From NCBI GenBank assembly GCA_020284085.1, contig JACEVL010000515.1, positions 756,001-820,000 on the forward strand: a stretch of 64,000 nucleotides of DNA. The letters run 5' to 3'. Numbering within the stretch: the stretch's first letter is position 1; each line of letters opens with the position of its first letter. This DNA is from Aporrectodea caliginosa. Its lineage: Eukaryota > Annelida > Clitellata > Crassiclitellata > Lumbricidae. This document shows positions 12,530 through 24,830 of the stretch, piece after piece. Position numbers and translations under genes: made by a program. The notes below the pieces were generated by a model that saw only the letters and a program-made list of their open reading frames with translations, was not told the origin of the DNA and did no database searches.

Positions 12530-13263
12530 TCGTCCTAGAACCGGTTTACTATCAAAACCGCGCGCACAAAACCGCGCCGTTAAATACCGCACACACAAAA
12601 CCGCGCCGATAATTGCCGCGTGCTATTCATTATGTCGCCGATCAAAACCGCGACTGTCAGCGCTTCTAGTGAAGTTCTATCTTGTAAAACAGTTTCGCAG
12701 CTAGAGACAATTCCTTTGAAATTATATTTCAAAGCTATTATGCTCGAAACCAACTTCTTTGAAAGGTCAATTCAATGAACAGGAGATTTATTTACATTTA
12801 CATTTGACCCAATACAATCTGTCCTGAGCACAAACTGCAGTCATTTCAACGAAATATTTCGTTGTTGATAGTTGTAGAAATGCCTTAGTTTGCATTCACC
12901 GTTGTAGAACATTTAAAATTTGTCATTTTTCCTGGTGGAACATTTATAGAACGTTTACAAGCTTAGTCTGTTTTTCAGTTAGAACATTTAAAACTTTGTC
13001 ATTGTTCGTAGTCGAACATTTATCGAATGTTAACAAGTCTAGTTTTCATTCGAAATGTTTAATTAAAAAATTAACCGGGAAATATAGCTATACCATTTTT
13101 GTAAATGTTATTCTATCTTCCCTCCCAATAAACTCTAGAAGCGCTGACAGTCGCGGTTTTGATTGGCGACATAATGAATAGCACGTTTTGTTAAACGGCG
13201 CGGTTTTGTGTAGCTTACGCGGTGTTTAACGGTGCGGTTTTGGGCGCGCAGTTTTTATAGGAT
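12530..13263. mobile_element. Non-autonomous element with long terminal inverted repeats
   Basis: The left arm (about 12530-12680) and the right arm (about 13125-13263) are imperfect inverted copies of roughly 130 bp. Both contain ctatcaaaaccgcg-like, caaaaccgcgccg, attcattatgtcgcc and gactgtcagcgcttctag segments. The centre holds no ORF. The superfamily is not clear and I could not define a TSD. Confidence 0.7.
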
Positions 13264-13995
13264 ACCACTTCCTCGCCGTTTCAACTCTAAACACCACCCA
13301 TCTTACCCGCTTGCTTGTCTGCCTGTCTGACTGTCTGGATATTGACCCCTCTGCCTATCGATTTTTTTTTTATTGAGCGCCTGTAAATAAGCTGGTTCCT
13401 GCGACTTCGCTTTTGTGGGGGCCGTATATATAGAAGCTTCGAGTTTACGATTAGGATTACGATTATATATGTAATTTGACAGGGACATTTTAAACAAAAT
13501 CCAGAGTTTATGGTTGTAGGCTTAACGAACAGAACGATATATCTAATAATAACATTCGGCGAACTTCAACCACTATAAACAGAGTGAAAGCTTATCCTCT
13601 CATTCTAAGAAGATGTTAGTAGTCCGTGCTGATCCCAAACTATCAGTTTCGCGAGCAAATGTTAGGCTGCCCGAATACGATACGCCTCACATAATGTGGG
13701 ATCAGCCTAAGGCTTGGTCGCATTGAACACCCTCGCGTGCGGGTGTGGGCGCTTTGGCTGACTGAGTAGTTCGTTGGTTGGTGATGACGACTTTAAATTC
13801 ATTCTTGGATATATTTGAGGAAGTAAATGAGAATAAACCATGATTCAAATACATTCAACAGTTTACTACTTCACCGTGAGTCAGTAAACTTTGCAATTTC
13901 TGTAAGTTTCAATAAATCTGATTTGAAAGCTTGAGTAAAGACTGGCATTTGGATTCCCACTCCAAAAATGGATATTTTGGGATGGAAAATCAGAC

Positions 13996-14015
13996 CCTGT
14001 CGGCTATAAAGGAAT
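13996..14015 (+). promoter_or_regulatory. Candidate TATA box of gene C
   Basis: TATAAA at 14005-14010 lies 165 bp upstream of the gene C ATG. The aligned place before gene D has aataaaa (26035-26041), 154 bp upstream of its ATG. The downstream tgcaaac(t/a)ttcgcatt-like segment is shared by both. This is an inference from position and conservation only. Confidence 0.35.
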
Positions 14016-14169
14016 GGGTATGCAAACTTTCGCATTAAGTAATTTTGAGAGACATCCGAGTTATAACTTAACAATATTTATCTATTGTTACATACATTTA
14101 CGGAATTTAGACATTTAGGAGTTAGACAGTTTGCTTAAATTTTTGTATTAAACGTAAATTATTTACACG

Positions 14170-17100
14170 ATGACGTTAAAGGTATCGCTGCTCATCTGCT
14201 TTGTCGTGCTGCAAGAATTCGGTAAGTGAGAGTTCATGGATAAACTTAAGACAGCTTCAGTCAGATCAACATTAGAATACTGAATTAGAAGAACGTGTAC
14301 GACTTTTAAAATTCGTTGATTCTCATTTTTGTGGGCGGTCAGATGCCCTGCAAACGGCGGCGCTCTGTTGAGAGCAATTTATAGCAATTTACACCTTTCG
14401 TCGAGGGAGATAGGTCTGGGTCATTTGCAAATACGATGCCTCAATCGTCTCGAAACATGCAGACCAGGAAACTAACAATCATGTTTATGCGATTTGTGAG
14501 TCAATAAACAGATGACACGACCAGACGTTTAATTATTAATAACTAATAAATGAAACTTTTAAAAGTTTAAAATTTCTTTCGTAAGTTAGACCCTGATTAA
14601 ATGGCTCGAAAAGAAAAAGGAATCACCGATGAGCATTAAGCACTCCTAAATTGTCTGTTGAAATTCTAGACAAATCGTTTTACAGCACGCAGTGACATTG
14701 CCATGATAGAAATGAAAAATTCTATAAAAAAGCTTTCTGTTTTAAATTTGAACTAAAACCAGAGAATCTACTAAGTTAGTTATAAGCGTTCTATCACCAC
14801 AATAGCAACATTAGAATCTCAGATTAATAGTGCACAACCGACTAATCATTTACTTGGTTCTGTGTGTAAAAATGTGAAAATGTGAAAAATATCTGATAAG
14901 GAAACAGTATGCTTTCTGAATTTTTTGGAAGTTGTATTGTGTTCTTCGGACTTTTAGACCTCCTAGGCCAAAACTTGAGACGGGCGCCACCTAGAGCCCG
15001 TTTAGATGTTCAGAATTTGACCTAAAACAATACCCGCATTGGCCTATCCTGCAAATTAAACCTAATATCAAGGCAATTGCTTTTAGCTGGTTTAAGAGCA
15101 CATGCTGTTTAACAAAATAAGTCAACATCATTGTGTAAATGTAGGTCATAGAAAATGGGGCTTTCTCTGCAGGGCTGCCGTTATTGGGGTGGGGTTAAAC
15201 AGCGTAAATATTAATAATTAAATTTTCAAAAATTATGGCAGGGTAACTGGACGCGGCAACTTCTAACCCTATAATAGTCCGTCGGTCTATGTAAGGAAAG
15301 AACAATTTTTGGTAGAATCTTGGCAATAAAGCTTAAAATCATGATAGGCCTATGATAGTTCTGAAGCAGAAAAGTGTTGTTGCCAATTTTTCGTTCATCG
15401 TTTACGCCCCATAGCGGACGTTTTAGCATGACATCATATCCTCACCTTAAAACTGCCAATTAACTAAACAGGTTGGTGTAAAAATTGCTCACTTGATGAT
15501 AGAAGCATGAAATTTGGTACATGGTAACAACATACCCTGAGGACAAATTTCAGCTATAGGGCCATCGCAGATTTTTCACAGGCATCACTTACGTAAATTC
15601 CCGGCTACATTCTTTCAACATTATGGCACCAGTGTATGTGTTCATATTCCAAAACGTAGCCATTAAAATAATAGCATGTCTACACACTTTGAAGAAATAA
15701 GTTCACGAGGACAGGAAGCTGGAATAGCTTATCTGAGTAACAGCTGGTCATAGCTCTCCTTAAACATCCGAGAACGGTACAAATGGAAAATACTATCAGT
15801 TGACATAACTTAACTGCAAATAGCAACTGCTTGACAATAGCCTCCACTCAAAACAAATAAATTGTTTGGTATTTAATTAAAACTGTATTTCCGAAGTGTA
15901 CACGTTCCACAGAAATACTTTCCATAGTGGCTAACATCCAAACACGATTTAACTGCAGCCTTCGATTAGTATTCTACAGCCAGTCTATTTCTAACAGAAT
16001 TTACTAATAAGAATGTGTGATGTTTGTGTAGGTGTTCTCCAGCCAGGAGTTTGTCTTCCAACTGGTGCGTCTCAGTATCCGACTCCATCTACGTCGGAGT
16101 TTCAGTCAACGACTGCCACTCCATCTCTTGCTCCACCTAATCCAGTCATAGAATGTGTGGCGGAGCGGCTTCTAAATTCCAGTGAAATCAGAGTGGTGGT
16201 AAATGGTGACGTTTCTAAAAAGGAGTCGTCCAAACACTACTCAGACGATAAGGACACAATGGAAAGAGTCAGAAGCATTCTGGAAAAGACGAAGTCTACC
16301 GTAGAACAATTCCCCATTCAGGTACAGTCTGCCACAGTTTCGATGGCCATGGTGTTATTTTATGGGAAGCTGCTGCCCTGGGTAGTTTATCATTCTTTAC
16401 ATTACCAGTAAAGATTCTTATTGTATGCAATTTCTGAAGAAAAAACCGGGTCAGTTTGGCTTATACTTAACTGTGCTCAATTCCTCAGACATGTATAGTA
16501 TGAATTCATTCATTCATTCATTCATTACAAAAGTTATATAGCGCCCCTTCCAGGTAACTACTCAAGTGCGCTCCCGACCCAACCGGATGAGGGCTGCAAT
16601 AAAACGCATCTGAGTAAACCCTAGGCATAAAGCGTAATACTAATGGGAGCCAATTCCATGCATGGAACCAACCACAGAGAAAGCCCGATACTGTTTAAAG
16701 GCAGTTCGTGCACGGGGAACGAGGAGTTCTCCCTGTGTGGAGGAGCAAAGAGCGCAACCGGGAGTAGAGCAACAGAGTTCTTGTAGATATGCAGGAGCGG
16801 CATCTAAAAGACACCGCCACACAAAAGCAGAACCCCGGTTCATGATCCATTGCGGGATAGGGAGCCAATGTAAAATATCCCGCAAATAATCGGTGACATG
16901 GCCGAACCTTGGGATACGACCAATGTGCAAGTGCATAGACATTTAAGTTACACCTAATAGTTTCTAATCATGTGATGTAATTTTTTAATATATAAAGATT
17001 TGTTTAAGCTGTAGAGCACTCAAGGCTCAGGCAGTGTTATTAACAAAAGAAAGAATATTAGTCTATTCTGTTTTGCTATTGATGTGATGGAATGATGATA

Positions 17101-18212
17101 TCGACGACGGTAAAACAACAACAACGACGAAGTCAATAATAAAGACGGCGACGATGATGATGGTGAACACTTTGAGTGATGTTGTATCGTTTCGTATTTT
17201 CAGGATTTGTCGAACGACCATAAAGATCAGCTTGCAACGCAGTATCCGAAGAATGAGAACTGCAACTTCAAGGCTTACCCCGTCGAGCTAAAAGGATCCC
17301 CAGATGCAGAGGTGAGTCCTCAGTTTACACCTTCCTGATCCCCTCTCGTATGTTAAATGATGCTGTTAGAGATCATATCATGTAAAACAGAGCAATGAAT
17401 AATATTATGATACTATGAACAGTACATACATACATAGATATAATCATATATGCATTCACATGTAGCCTACTTGCATACATACCTGAACATATGTATATCT
17501 CGGATGTATCATGTATGTATACATGTAGATGTATTCATAAATCCATACGTATATATATGTGCATATGAATGGGTGAATATAATAAGTGTGTATTTGTGTA
17601 TGTATTTATGCATACATATGCACTTACATCAGTTACATGCATACATACATACATCTGAATGAGACACATAATTATATATGCATGTGTAGGTATGCTTTAA
17701 TCTACTGTAAGCTACGCAGGTAGGCCCTACATATGTAGGCCTATATGCATATTTACCTGCATACTACATCGTTTAAAAACTACAGCGTTTACACTGTCCT
17801 ATTGTGCATTGTCTCACCTCAACGCTGCACGCACGGCCTTACGTAAATATAAATTAAATATAAATTTGCCTTTGAATCACAGGTGGTGAGCAGTCTGCGT
17901 ACGACTATCGAGAAAGTGTCGGGCTACCTCCAGTTGGTTGATTACCTCAACAACAGATCATACAACGCTACACAACTCATCATCGCTCCTGAAGGTCTTA
18001 AGAATGCCGCCGAAAGTCTGAAGAATATCGATACCTCTGCGAAGCATCAGACTCTTTCACAGTGTCCCACCGAGGAAGATTACCAAATGGTGTTGGAGAG
18101 GTCTAATGTAAATCGGGCAGACAAATTGTATCTGGAGGCGGTGTTTCAAAGAAAGATTTACAACCAACTTTGCGATGGTTTGACGAGGATCGCAAAAACA
18201 TATACGAAATAG
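14170..18212 (+). CDS. Cluster gene C: complete secreted short-stalk helical protein, 259 aa
   Basis: Exons are 14170-14221, 16032-16321, 17204-17311 and 17883-18212 (780 bp, 259 residues plus stop). Every intron is GT-AG. Exon 1 encodes a signal peptide (MTLKVSLLICFVVLQEF) and ends in phase 1, which joins exon 2 exactly as Gly-Val-Leu-Gln-Pro-Gly. The stalk is short (about 25 Ser/Thr/Pro-rich residues). It is followed by CVAERLLNSSE and a charged amphipathic helix ending VEQFPIQ; then exon 3 with YPKNENCNF; then exon 4 with three predicted helices, the sequon YNAT, cysteines in LSQCP and YNQLC, and a basic extended end AKTYTK. Four cysteines are shared with the other copies. The function is unknown. 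The layout (signal peptide, stalk, four helices, probably two disulfides) would suit a secreted ligand or a gamete or mucosal surface protein. Confidence 0.75.
16497..16942 (-). pseudogene. LINE 3' end (reverse-transcriptase C-terminus and tail) in gene C intron 2
   Basis: Minus-strand translation reads VTDYLRDILHWLPIPQ, AFVWRCLLDAAPAYLQELC, and LLVPRARTAFKQYRAFSVVG. These are the usual C-terminal landmarks of CR1/L2-like LINE ORF2 proteins. It is followed by the gcgctatataac tail and a GAAT microsatellite at 16503-16527. It is 5'-truncated. The flanking intron sequence resumes at about 16925 as in gene A, which shows the insertion came after the duplication. Confidence 0.8.
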
Positions 18213-20051
18213 GGAGAGGAGGAAAAGTAGGAGAAGAGGAGGAGAAGAGAAGGAGAGGAGGAGAGGAGGAGGAGAAGGAAAAGCTCAGAGGCTTGTCCCA
18301 TTCTGCGCGCTACGAAGGCGCATGGTTTCTCGCTTAGTTGCTCGTTTCAGGGTAAAACTTGATGCATAAAGCGAAACGTTAGATTATATCGCATCTGAAT
18401 TGTATTGTATTGTATCGTATTATATTATATCTACCAATTTATGCAGAATTGAGTAGGGTAAATCTTAAATTATTAATTTAACATTTTGATCTCAATGTCG
18501 TTTTCCAATTGAAATGCTGAAAGCCCAGTAGAATTAGAAATTAAATCTAGATTACATTTAATTAAATTGTATCAATTAATATTATGTATAGTAATTTATA
18601 GCAGATTTGTCGAATTGGACGAAAATATTTGGGCACAATATCCATCGATGAACGTTGTTAAGCGTATTTGACCACAACATCAGTGCCACATAGATTATAT
18701 GTCGTTACATTATAATTATTATTATACATCTAACAAGATCAGACTAAGGCAGTGCATTTTTCTAGTCGCTATGTGAACTACATTCCGCAAATTTTGTAAG
18801 CATCGGTGGAGTTCCTCCCGGAGTACGATTGAATTGACTGCCATCGCCTGTCAGTATACCATATAGGCTTAATGTATAAAATACATGGCCTATAATATAA
18901 ATTATGATATTAATGCTTTTATATTCTATCGCATCAATTAAAAGACCTACCTCTTGTTGCGCACCATTTTATTAGGTTGTTCGTTAATTCGTTGTTGATG
19001 TTGTCATTGGACAGCTTTTTCGCTTGTTATACGACAGTTTTTGTGCTTGTTATAGAACAGACTTTAAGCTTGTTATTTTAAAGCTTTTAATTGCATCTAC
19101 TGTTACTGCAGCTGTGTCATTTGTGTTAGCAAGAATGATTAGTTCTTGATTTTGCTCAAGTTTCGATCGTAATTAGAGTTAATATTTGTCTGCAGCATTA
19201 TTAGTAATCATCATTATTCTATTTTATGTGCTTACGTGTTTTTATGCTTTTTTGCCATTATTTTGTGTTTATTCGGATTTACGTTTTCACCATTATTCTG
19301 AACATTCCACAGAGTTCTATTAAAAGTTAATCGTCGTTGTTCTTTCAAATGCCATGCCATGCATTGTTATAATTATTGTTAATTGTACTCTCATACGTCT
19401 TGTGCTAAATACAACGTAGCCTTACGATGCTCTGTAGCGTAACTATGAACAACAACTGCGTGGTCCAAATCTGAAAGTGGGACCTGCACAGAGCACGATA
19501 ACGTATACGACGAGGAGCCATGTGAATAATCTGCGGGAAGGCTCGAAATATCATGCTACACCAATGTTGTATTATAATCATTGTAGAACATTGTCATAAT
19601 CACCATTTCAGCGTCGGTGACTTGTAGTCTTTAAATCCAGTTTTGAATGTTATTTATCAATTTTAAAACAAATATGTCAAATGGAGTAAACAGGACTAAT
19701 TGGAGATTATGATTGCTCAATTTCGCCGCAATTAACAGATGTGTATTTTTCTTAAATGGAATTAAATTATTGCAGCTCTGTGTTAAGCGTAGAGTCATTT
19801 TCTGTTCAACATTATTTTGTCATATATATGTATCATTTGTGCGTCACTTTTTATCGGTGAAACCCTTGAAAATAAAAGGAATTAAAGAAACATATTAAAT
19901 TATTGCAACTGTGTTAAGCGTAGAGTCATTTTCTGTTTAACCTTGTATGTGTCAATTATATCAGTGAAACGCTTGAAAATAAAAGGAATTAAAGAAACAC
20001 TCTTCGCAATGTCTGTTTCCGTTTATCTAAAAGTTCCTCTGCCTGTCTCTC
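18213..20051 (+). other. 3' flank of gene C
   Basis: Homologous to 7192-8800 and 39552-41190. It includes a purine-rich GAG/GGA tract at 18213-18290 and cttgttat-rich sequence at about 19030-19080. A short internal tandem copy, gtgttaagcg followed by tagagtcattttctgtt, occurs at about 19780 and 19910. No gene is recognised. Confidence 0.55.
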
Positions 20052-20262
<211 letters not shown>

Positions 20263-20403
20263 CTCTCTCTCGCTCTCTCTGTCTCTCTCTGCATGTCTGT
20301 CTGTTCCTTTGTTTCTCTGTCCTTTACAATATTTATGCAGACTGTCACTGTCTCTGTCTCTTTTTCTCACTTTGTGAATTGTGTCTGCGTTTCTTTCTGT
20401 TTG

Positions 20404-20596
<193 letters not shown>

Positions 20597-20829
20597 GTCT
20601 CTGTCATTAGCGCTTAAACCGAACAATGATAGTCCACGAAATGCATCCTTGAAATTTCAGGGAGGAATCTGAGGCAGAATTTAGACCGATTTCACAATAA
20701 ACATGGTCTGAACAGTAATTTCAATCAATACCTTATAGACTCAAGTAGGCCTATGGGATTTGAGATGTCAAATCAGAGGAGTTTTCCATAAGATAGTCGA
20801 GAGGGGGTCCGAATCCGGTGTCCAGGGGG

Positions 20830-21009
20830 CAGGGGCGTAGCCAGGAAAAAATGTCGGAGTAGGTTTTAAGATTTCGGGTGGTTTAAATTGGAGATGGTCT
20901 TAACAATTAAGGTTTTTTTATTATTTCGCATGTAAGAGCATACAAATATTTTTCGGAAAACTTATTTGGGGGGTTTGAACCCAAAAACCACACCCTAAAT
21001 ACGCCCATG
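20830..21009. mobile_element. MITE, CATGGGCGTA family, copy 1
   Basis: 180 bp bounded by CAGGGGCGTA and, inverted, CATGGGCGTA. It is flanked on both sides by the perfect 8-bp TSD ccaggggg (20822-20829 and 21010-21017). Internal sequence aligns in reverse orientation with copies at 27120 and 28616. TSD length and ends suggest the hAT superfamily. It sits just 3' of the RT remnant that follows on the minus strand. Confidence 0.8.
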
Positions 21010-21014
21010 CCAGG

Positions 21015-21790
21015 GGGTCCAGGTCAAGAGAGGAGCCAGAGCAGCTGCTGAGGCGGGTGTCGTTTAGGTTACCAAGGCGGAGCATCACGTGAGTCAGGAT
21101 AGGAATTCTTGAAAAGGCGAGAAAATTGGGGTGGAAAGCGGACAGGGAGTCGGAAATGAAGGTACGAGATGAAAAGCTATAGGTGTATGAGAGGGTGAGG
21201 GATTTTCTTGATTCGTTCACTAAGGCATAGGATTATGAACACTGTTTTGGAACGGTTAAGGCAGAGGAAGTTGGATGACATCAATTAAGATATTACGTTG
21301 AAAACTTTCAGTAATTTGTAATGAGGTGGGAAACGATCTCGGGGAGCAGGCTATGTAGAGTTGTGTGCGGTCTGCATAGAGATGTTAGTCAACAGAGGAT
21401 GATACCGTGAGACGGTTTAAAGGTGCAGCATACAGGATGAAGAGAAGTGGACCTAGGACGGAGCCCTGAGACCACCATAAGAGCGCCGGAGGTTTTGCGA
21501 CCAGCGGCTGGAAGCTTTAAAAAAGAAACAATCTGGAAGACAACTAGGACTGGAACCAGAGTAGAGCAGTGCCAGAGACGCCAAACTATCGTCTTGGTAG
21601 TCAATGAGGAGGTCCGAATCCGGTGTCCAGGCTGTGATCAATGGTGTCGAATGCGGCGGAGATGTTGAGGAGACAGAGACAGGAGACTTGCAGTTTATTG
21701 TACAGAGAGGCAAGCAGAGTGGCTGTGGAATGGCATTTTGTGTAAAAAAAAGTAAGTAAGAATATCCTTTAATAAACCAATTGCTAACCG
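21015..21790 (-). pseudogene. LINE reverse-transcriptase remnant
   Basis: Reading the minus strand with frame changes gives NISAAFDTIDHSLD near 21640, FGVSGTALLWFQS near 21560, GPLLFILYAAPL near 21440, and LYADRTQLYIA near 21370. These are reverse-transcriptase palm motifs. The catalytic YADD appears as YADR, and stops and frameshifts are present, so it is dead. At 21745-21790 a (AAGT)n tail belonging to a second LINE family abuts it. Confidence 0.75.
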
Positions 21791-22021
21791 CATTTTGGTG
21801 TACACACATCATAGTAGTCGCAATAAATCTAAATTAGCCAGTCTATCTTATTCAAGTCCTATAAATCATTCTAGTGATGTAGGTTCTTCGCATCAGGCTA
21901 TCAGCGGGAGGAATGACACGATCATGGGAATACAGATTGGTGTGGGTCGAGAAGTGAATTTGAAGAGAATTTGGTTACGATAATTTTGAGTGATTGTGTG
22001 CAGCAAGTGTAAGCAAGTTTA

Positions 22022-22245
22022 GTAGTTGATTGATTAGAGTGCTCGGCCTGTAAGGCGCCGCTTGCGGGTTCGATCCTGCACTAAGACGGTCATTCTCCAT
22101 AGACCTTGAGCAAGTCCTTCACTCACAATTGCTTAGCGCCATCGATGCTCTGTCGTACGGTCGACTGTGCACATCTGAACTTTAGAAGGACAAAGCCAAC
22201 TGCGGTTTTATTGCATTGTATCGTATTGTATTGTAATGAAATATG
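22022..22245 (+). mobile_element. tRNA-derived SINE
   Basis: A tRNA-like head holds an A-box-like gattagagtgctcgg and a canonical B box gggttcgatcc (22067-22077). A body follows with ccttgagcaagtccttcac and a TATTG microsatellite tail at about 22215-22240. A diverged copy with the same body lies at 36565-36750. Confidence 0.65.
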
Positions 22246-22689
22246 TTGTATAAGATTTGCGTCCACTTACAACAATCTAAAACAGTGTCTCAGTCCCAAA
22301 CAGTTCGTAACTGCGAAAATCAGTAAACAATAAAACTGTTGTGTGAAAATTAACGCACTCTACAATACATAAATATCCGGAATGAATGAATGAATGAATA
22401 CCCACAATTACAACACTGATCAAATTACGTTTCCCAGTTATGACCAGACGCACAAGTTTAGATCCTAATCTACAATACACACAGAATTTAACAGTCAACT
22501 GCCATATTACAACTTTGCATTTCAAATTACTTTTTCTTGTTTTGCAAAGAGGCACCAGTTTAGCACCAGTTTCGATCCCTTAGACAGCCATTTTCACAGC
22601 ACCTTTGCAGAGTTCTTCGAATCCACTTTGCACAGGTCCAGTTACGTACGGTACCAGGTACGTACACGTACAAGCCGCATGCATGCATC

Positions 22690-22885
22690 GTATCGTATCT
22701 AAAGATTTATATAGCGCCTCTCTCAGAATAACTATTCAGAGGCGCTCTCAGCACGAAACCCCGGGGGAAAAGAAACGTCTTTAAAGAACGAGAAACCAAA
22801 GAGGAAAAATCAGTCATTAGTTTAGCCCTTAGTGAAGGGGAAGGTCAGTCCAAGTAGTGGAACCAACTACAGCAAATGCCCGGTG
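22690..22885 (-). pseudogene. LINE 3' end fragment
   Basis: The minus strand reads SLVSRSLKTFLF, a LINE ORF2 C-terminal landmark, then the gagcgcctctgaatag and ggcgctatataaat tail. It is a short 5'-truncated copy. CATA-type repeats follow at 22890-22990. Confidence 0.6.
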
Positions 22886-23416
22886 TTGAGCATACATGCA
22901 TACATACATACATGGATACATACATACATACATACATATACATACATAAATACTTACGTGCATATATGCATACATCGATCCATACAAACATGCATACCAT
23001 AGACCAATTCAATTACCAGTAGGCAACTGTAAGAACTCAACCTCGGGACTTGGAACTTGGGTCCATTTCAATTTACTCTTTTTACAAAACAAATAAACAA
23101 AGAGTTCGATTCGGATGAACCTTTTCTGCTTTTCTCGAGGACAGCTACATCGGGGAAAATATTTATACTAAATTTTGGGTCATTCAAGGTCATTCAATGT
23201 CAAAAAATTAAATCAATCAATAATCGGAGAAAAACGACCAGATCTCGGCCAATAATTGCTGAAATCGATTAATTCTTTCTTGTGTTACTCAACTTGATAA
23301 GGGCTACATGTGATAAGAAACAAGGCTTCCAGATCCAAGACAATCCACGGTTTTTTAAGGTCGACCAGTATCGCTTGGAGAGAACTAATCTTACCAACTG
23401 GGATGCCCAATGTGTG

Positions 23417-23884
23417 CATGGGGCCGTCCATAAATGACGTCACGCTCCTAGGGGGGAGGGGGTCGGAAATTTGTGACGATGTGTGACATGGGGGTGGGGG
23501 TCTGAGTAGTGTGACGTCACACCAGGTCTATGTTATTAAATTTAACAATTAACAACAATTTAATATTAATAATAACAGCACTAATTTTGAGGATTAACTT
23601 TTCATTATTTTTTCAATTATTTTAATGTATACGGGAACCATTATTAATAATTTTCTAATTATTTCAATATTTGGTCACCGTTAGATTTTAAAATATTCAT
23701 GCTTTCGCTATTTGTTCCATGAAGGAGCATTTTGCTTCGCCATGGAAATTGGTTTAGGGGGGGGGGGTCAGAGCTTTGTGACGTCATTTTCGGAGGGGTC
23801 TTACTTTTGTGACGAAGTGTGACGAGGGGGAGGGGGGTTAAAATCGGCCAAAATAGCGTGACGTCATTTATGGACGGCCCCATG
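23417..23884. mobile_element. MITE with perfect 30-bp TIRs and four CRE palindromes
   Basis: The first 30 bases (starting catggggccgtccataaatg) and the last 30 (23855-23884) are perfect inverted complements. The outer CATG could be a 4-bp palindromic TSD rather than element sequence. TGACGTCA occurs at 23435, 23512, 23779 and 23859. The interior is G-rich near the ends and AT-rich in the middle. It encodes nothing credible; the 81-aa minus ORF is TIR translation. Confidence 0.85.
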
Positions 23885-24049
23885 GCTGTGACTAGAATCT
23901 GCACGCTTTTACTGGCCGAAAAGACTTGATGATGGTTGGATTTTCTTTGAGGGTCGATGATTTATTGAATCCGTGGCACGAATGGAAGTAGAACAGTTGC
24001 GTTGCACTTGAGAATTTGTACAAGTATCATTGAAACGAGGTTATAATAT

Positions 24050-24730
24050 ATGTTCGACTTTCTAAGGTAAGACGACGGCCCAATTGAGGCAAGGGGCTTA
24101 GGACATGGCTAGGCGGAGAAGGACAGGAAGCGGTGGTGAAGAAGAAGATTCGGTGGAGAGCAGTCGGTGGAGAAGGGAGGGAATCGGTGGATGAGGACAA
24201 GGGTCGGTGGAGAAGGACAAGAATAGGAGGAGAAGGACACGGACAGGTGGAGAGGAAAATTGATGGGTGGCATGGATTGGAATGGAAAGAAGAATGGTAA
24301 TAGATGGAGAATGACAAAAATCGGTGGAAAAGGGCAGAAATTGGTGGAGGAGGACACGGAAAATTGAAAAGTGGCGAAGGACTGGGTTGTTTGAATGGAA
24401 TAATGAATGATAGATGGAGAAGTACAAGGATCAGTGGAGAAGCACAGAGTTAAGTGGAGATAAAATGCGGATGGAGGACATGCATTCGGGGAAGAAGAAC
24501 AATGGTTGGTGAAGAAGGGAACTTATTAATGAAGAAAGCGAGTAATTAATGGAGGAGGGAGTAAGATTGATGGTTGGAGAATAAAGGAATGGTTGGAAAA
24601 GAAGGTGATGAATAAAGAAGAGGGATGGGTACATCATGGATAAGGAAGGCGAATAATGGAAACGCAAAGTGCATGGACTCGTTCGACAACAGTTAGAATC
24701 CGAAGTGCTACAGCACAGATGCAATGAGAC
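24050..24730. repeat. Degenerate purine-rich minisatellite
   Basis: Irregular repeats of ggtggagaaggacaa-type units span about 650 bp. Minus-strand Ser/Pro-rich ORFs here are by-products. A (AAGT)n LINE tail with the reverse-complement gcaaacgcacagcactg text follows at 24738-24820. Confidence 0.6.
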
Positions 24731-24737
24731 GTTGATG

Positions 24738-24830
24738 AATAGTAAGTAAGTAAGTAAGTTAAGTAAGAATATTCTTTATTGAGAAGTACTAGCAAACGCA
24801 CAGCACTGCACATGGCAAGATTAATATAAT
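24738..24830 (-). repeat. LINE 3' tail with (TTAC)n
   Basis: On the minus strand this reads gcagtgctgtgcgtttgctag, then tcaataaagaatattcttac and TTAC repeats. The same tail follows the RT C-terminus fragments at 32560-32826 and 63418-63840. Confidence 0.65.
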
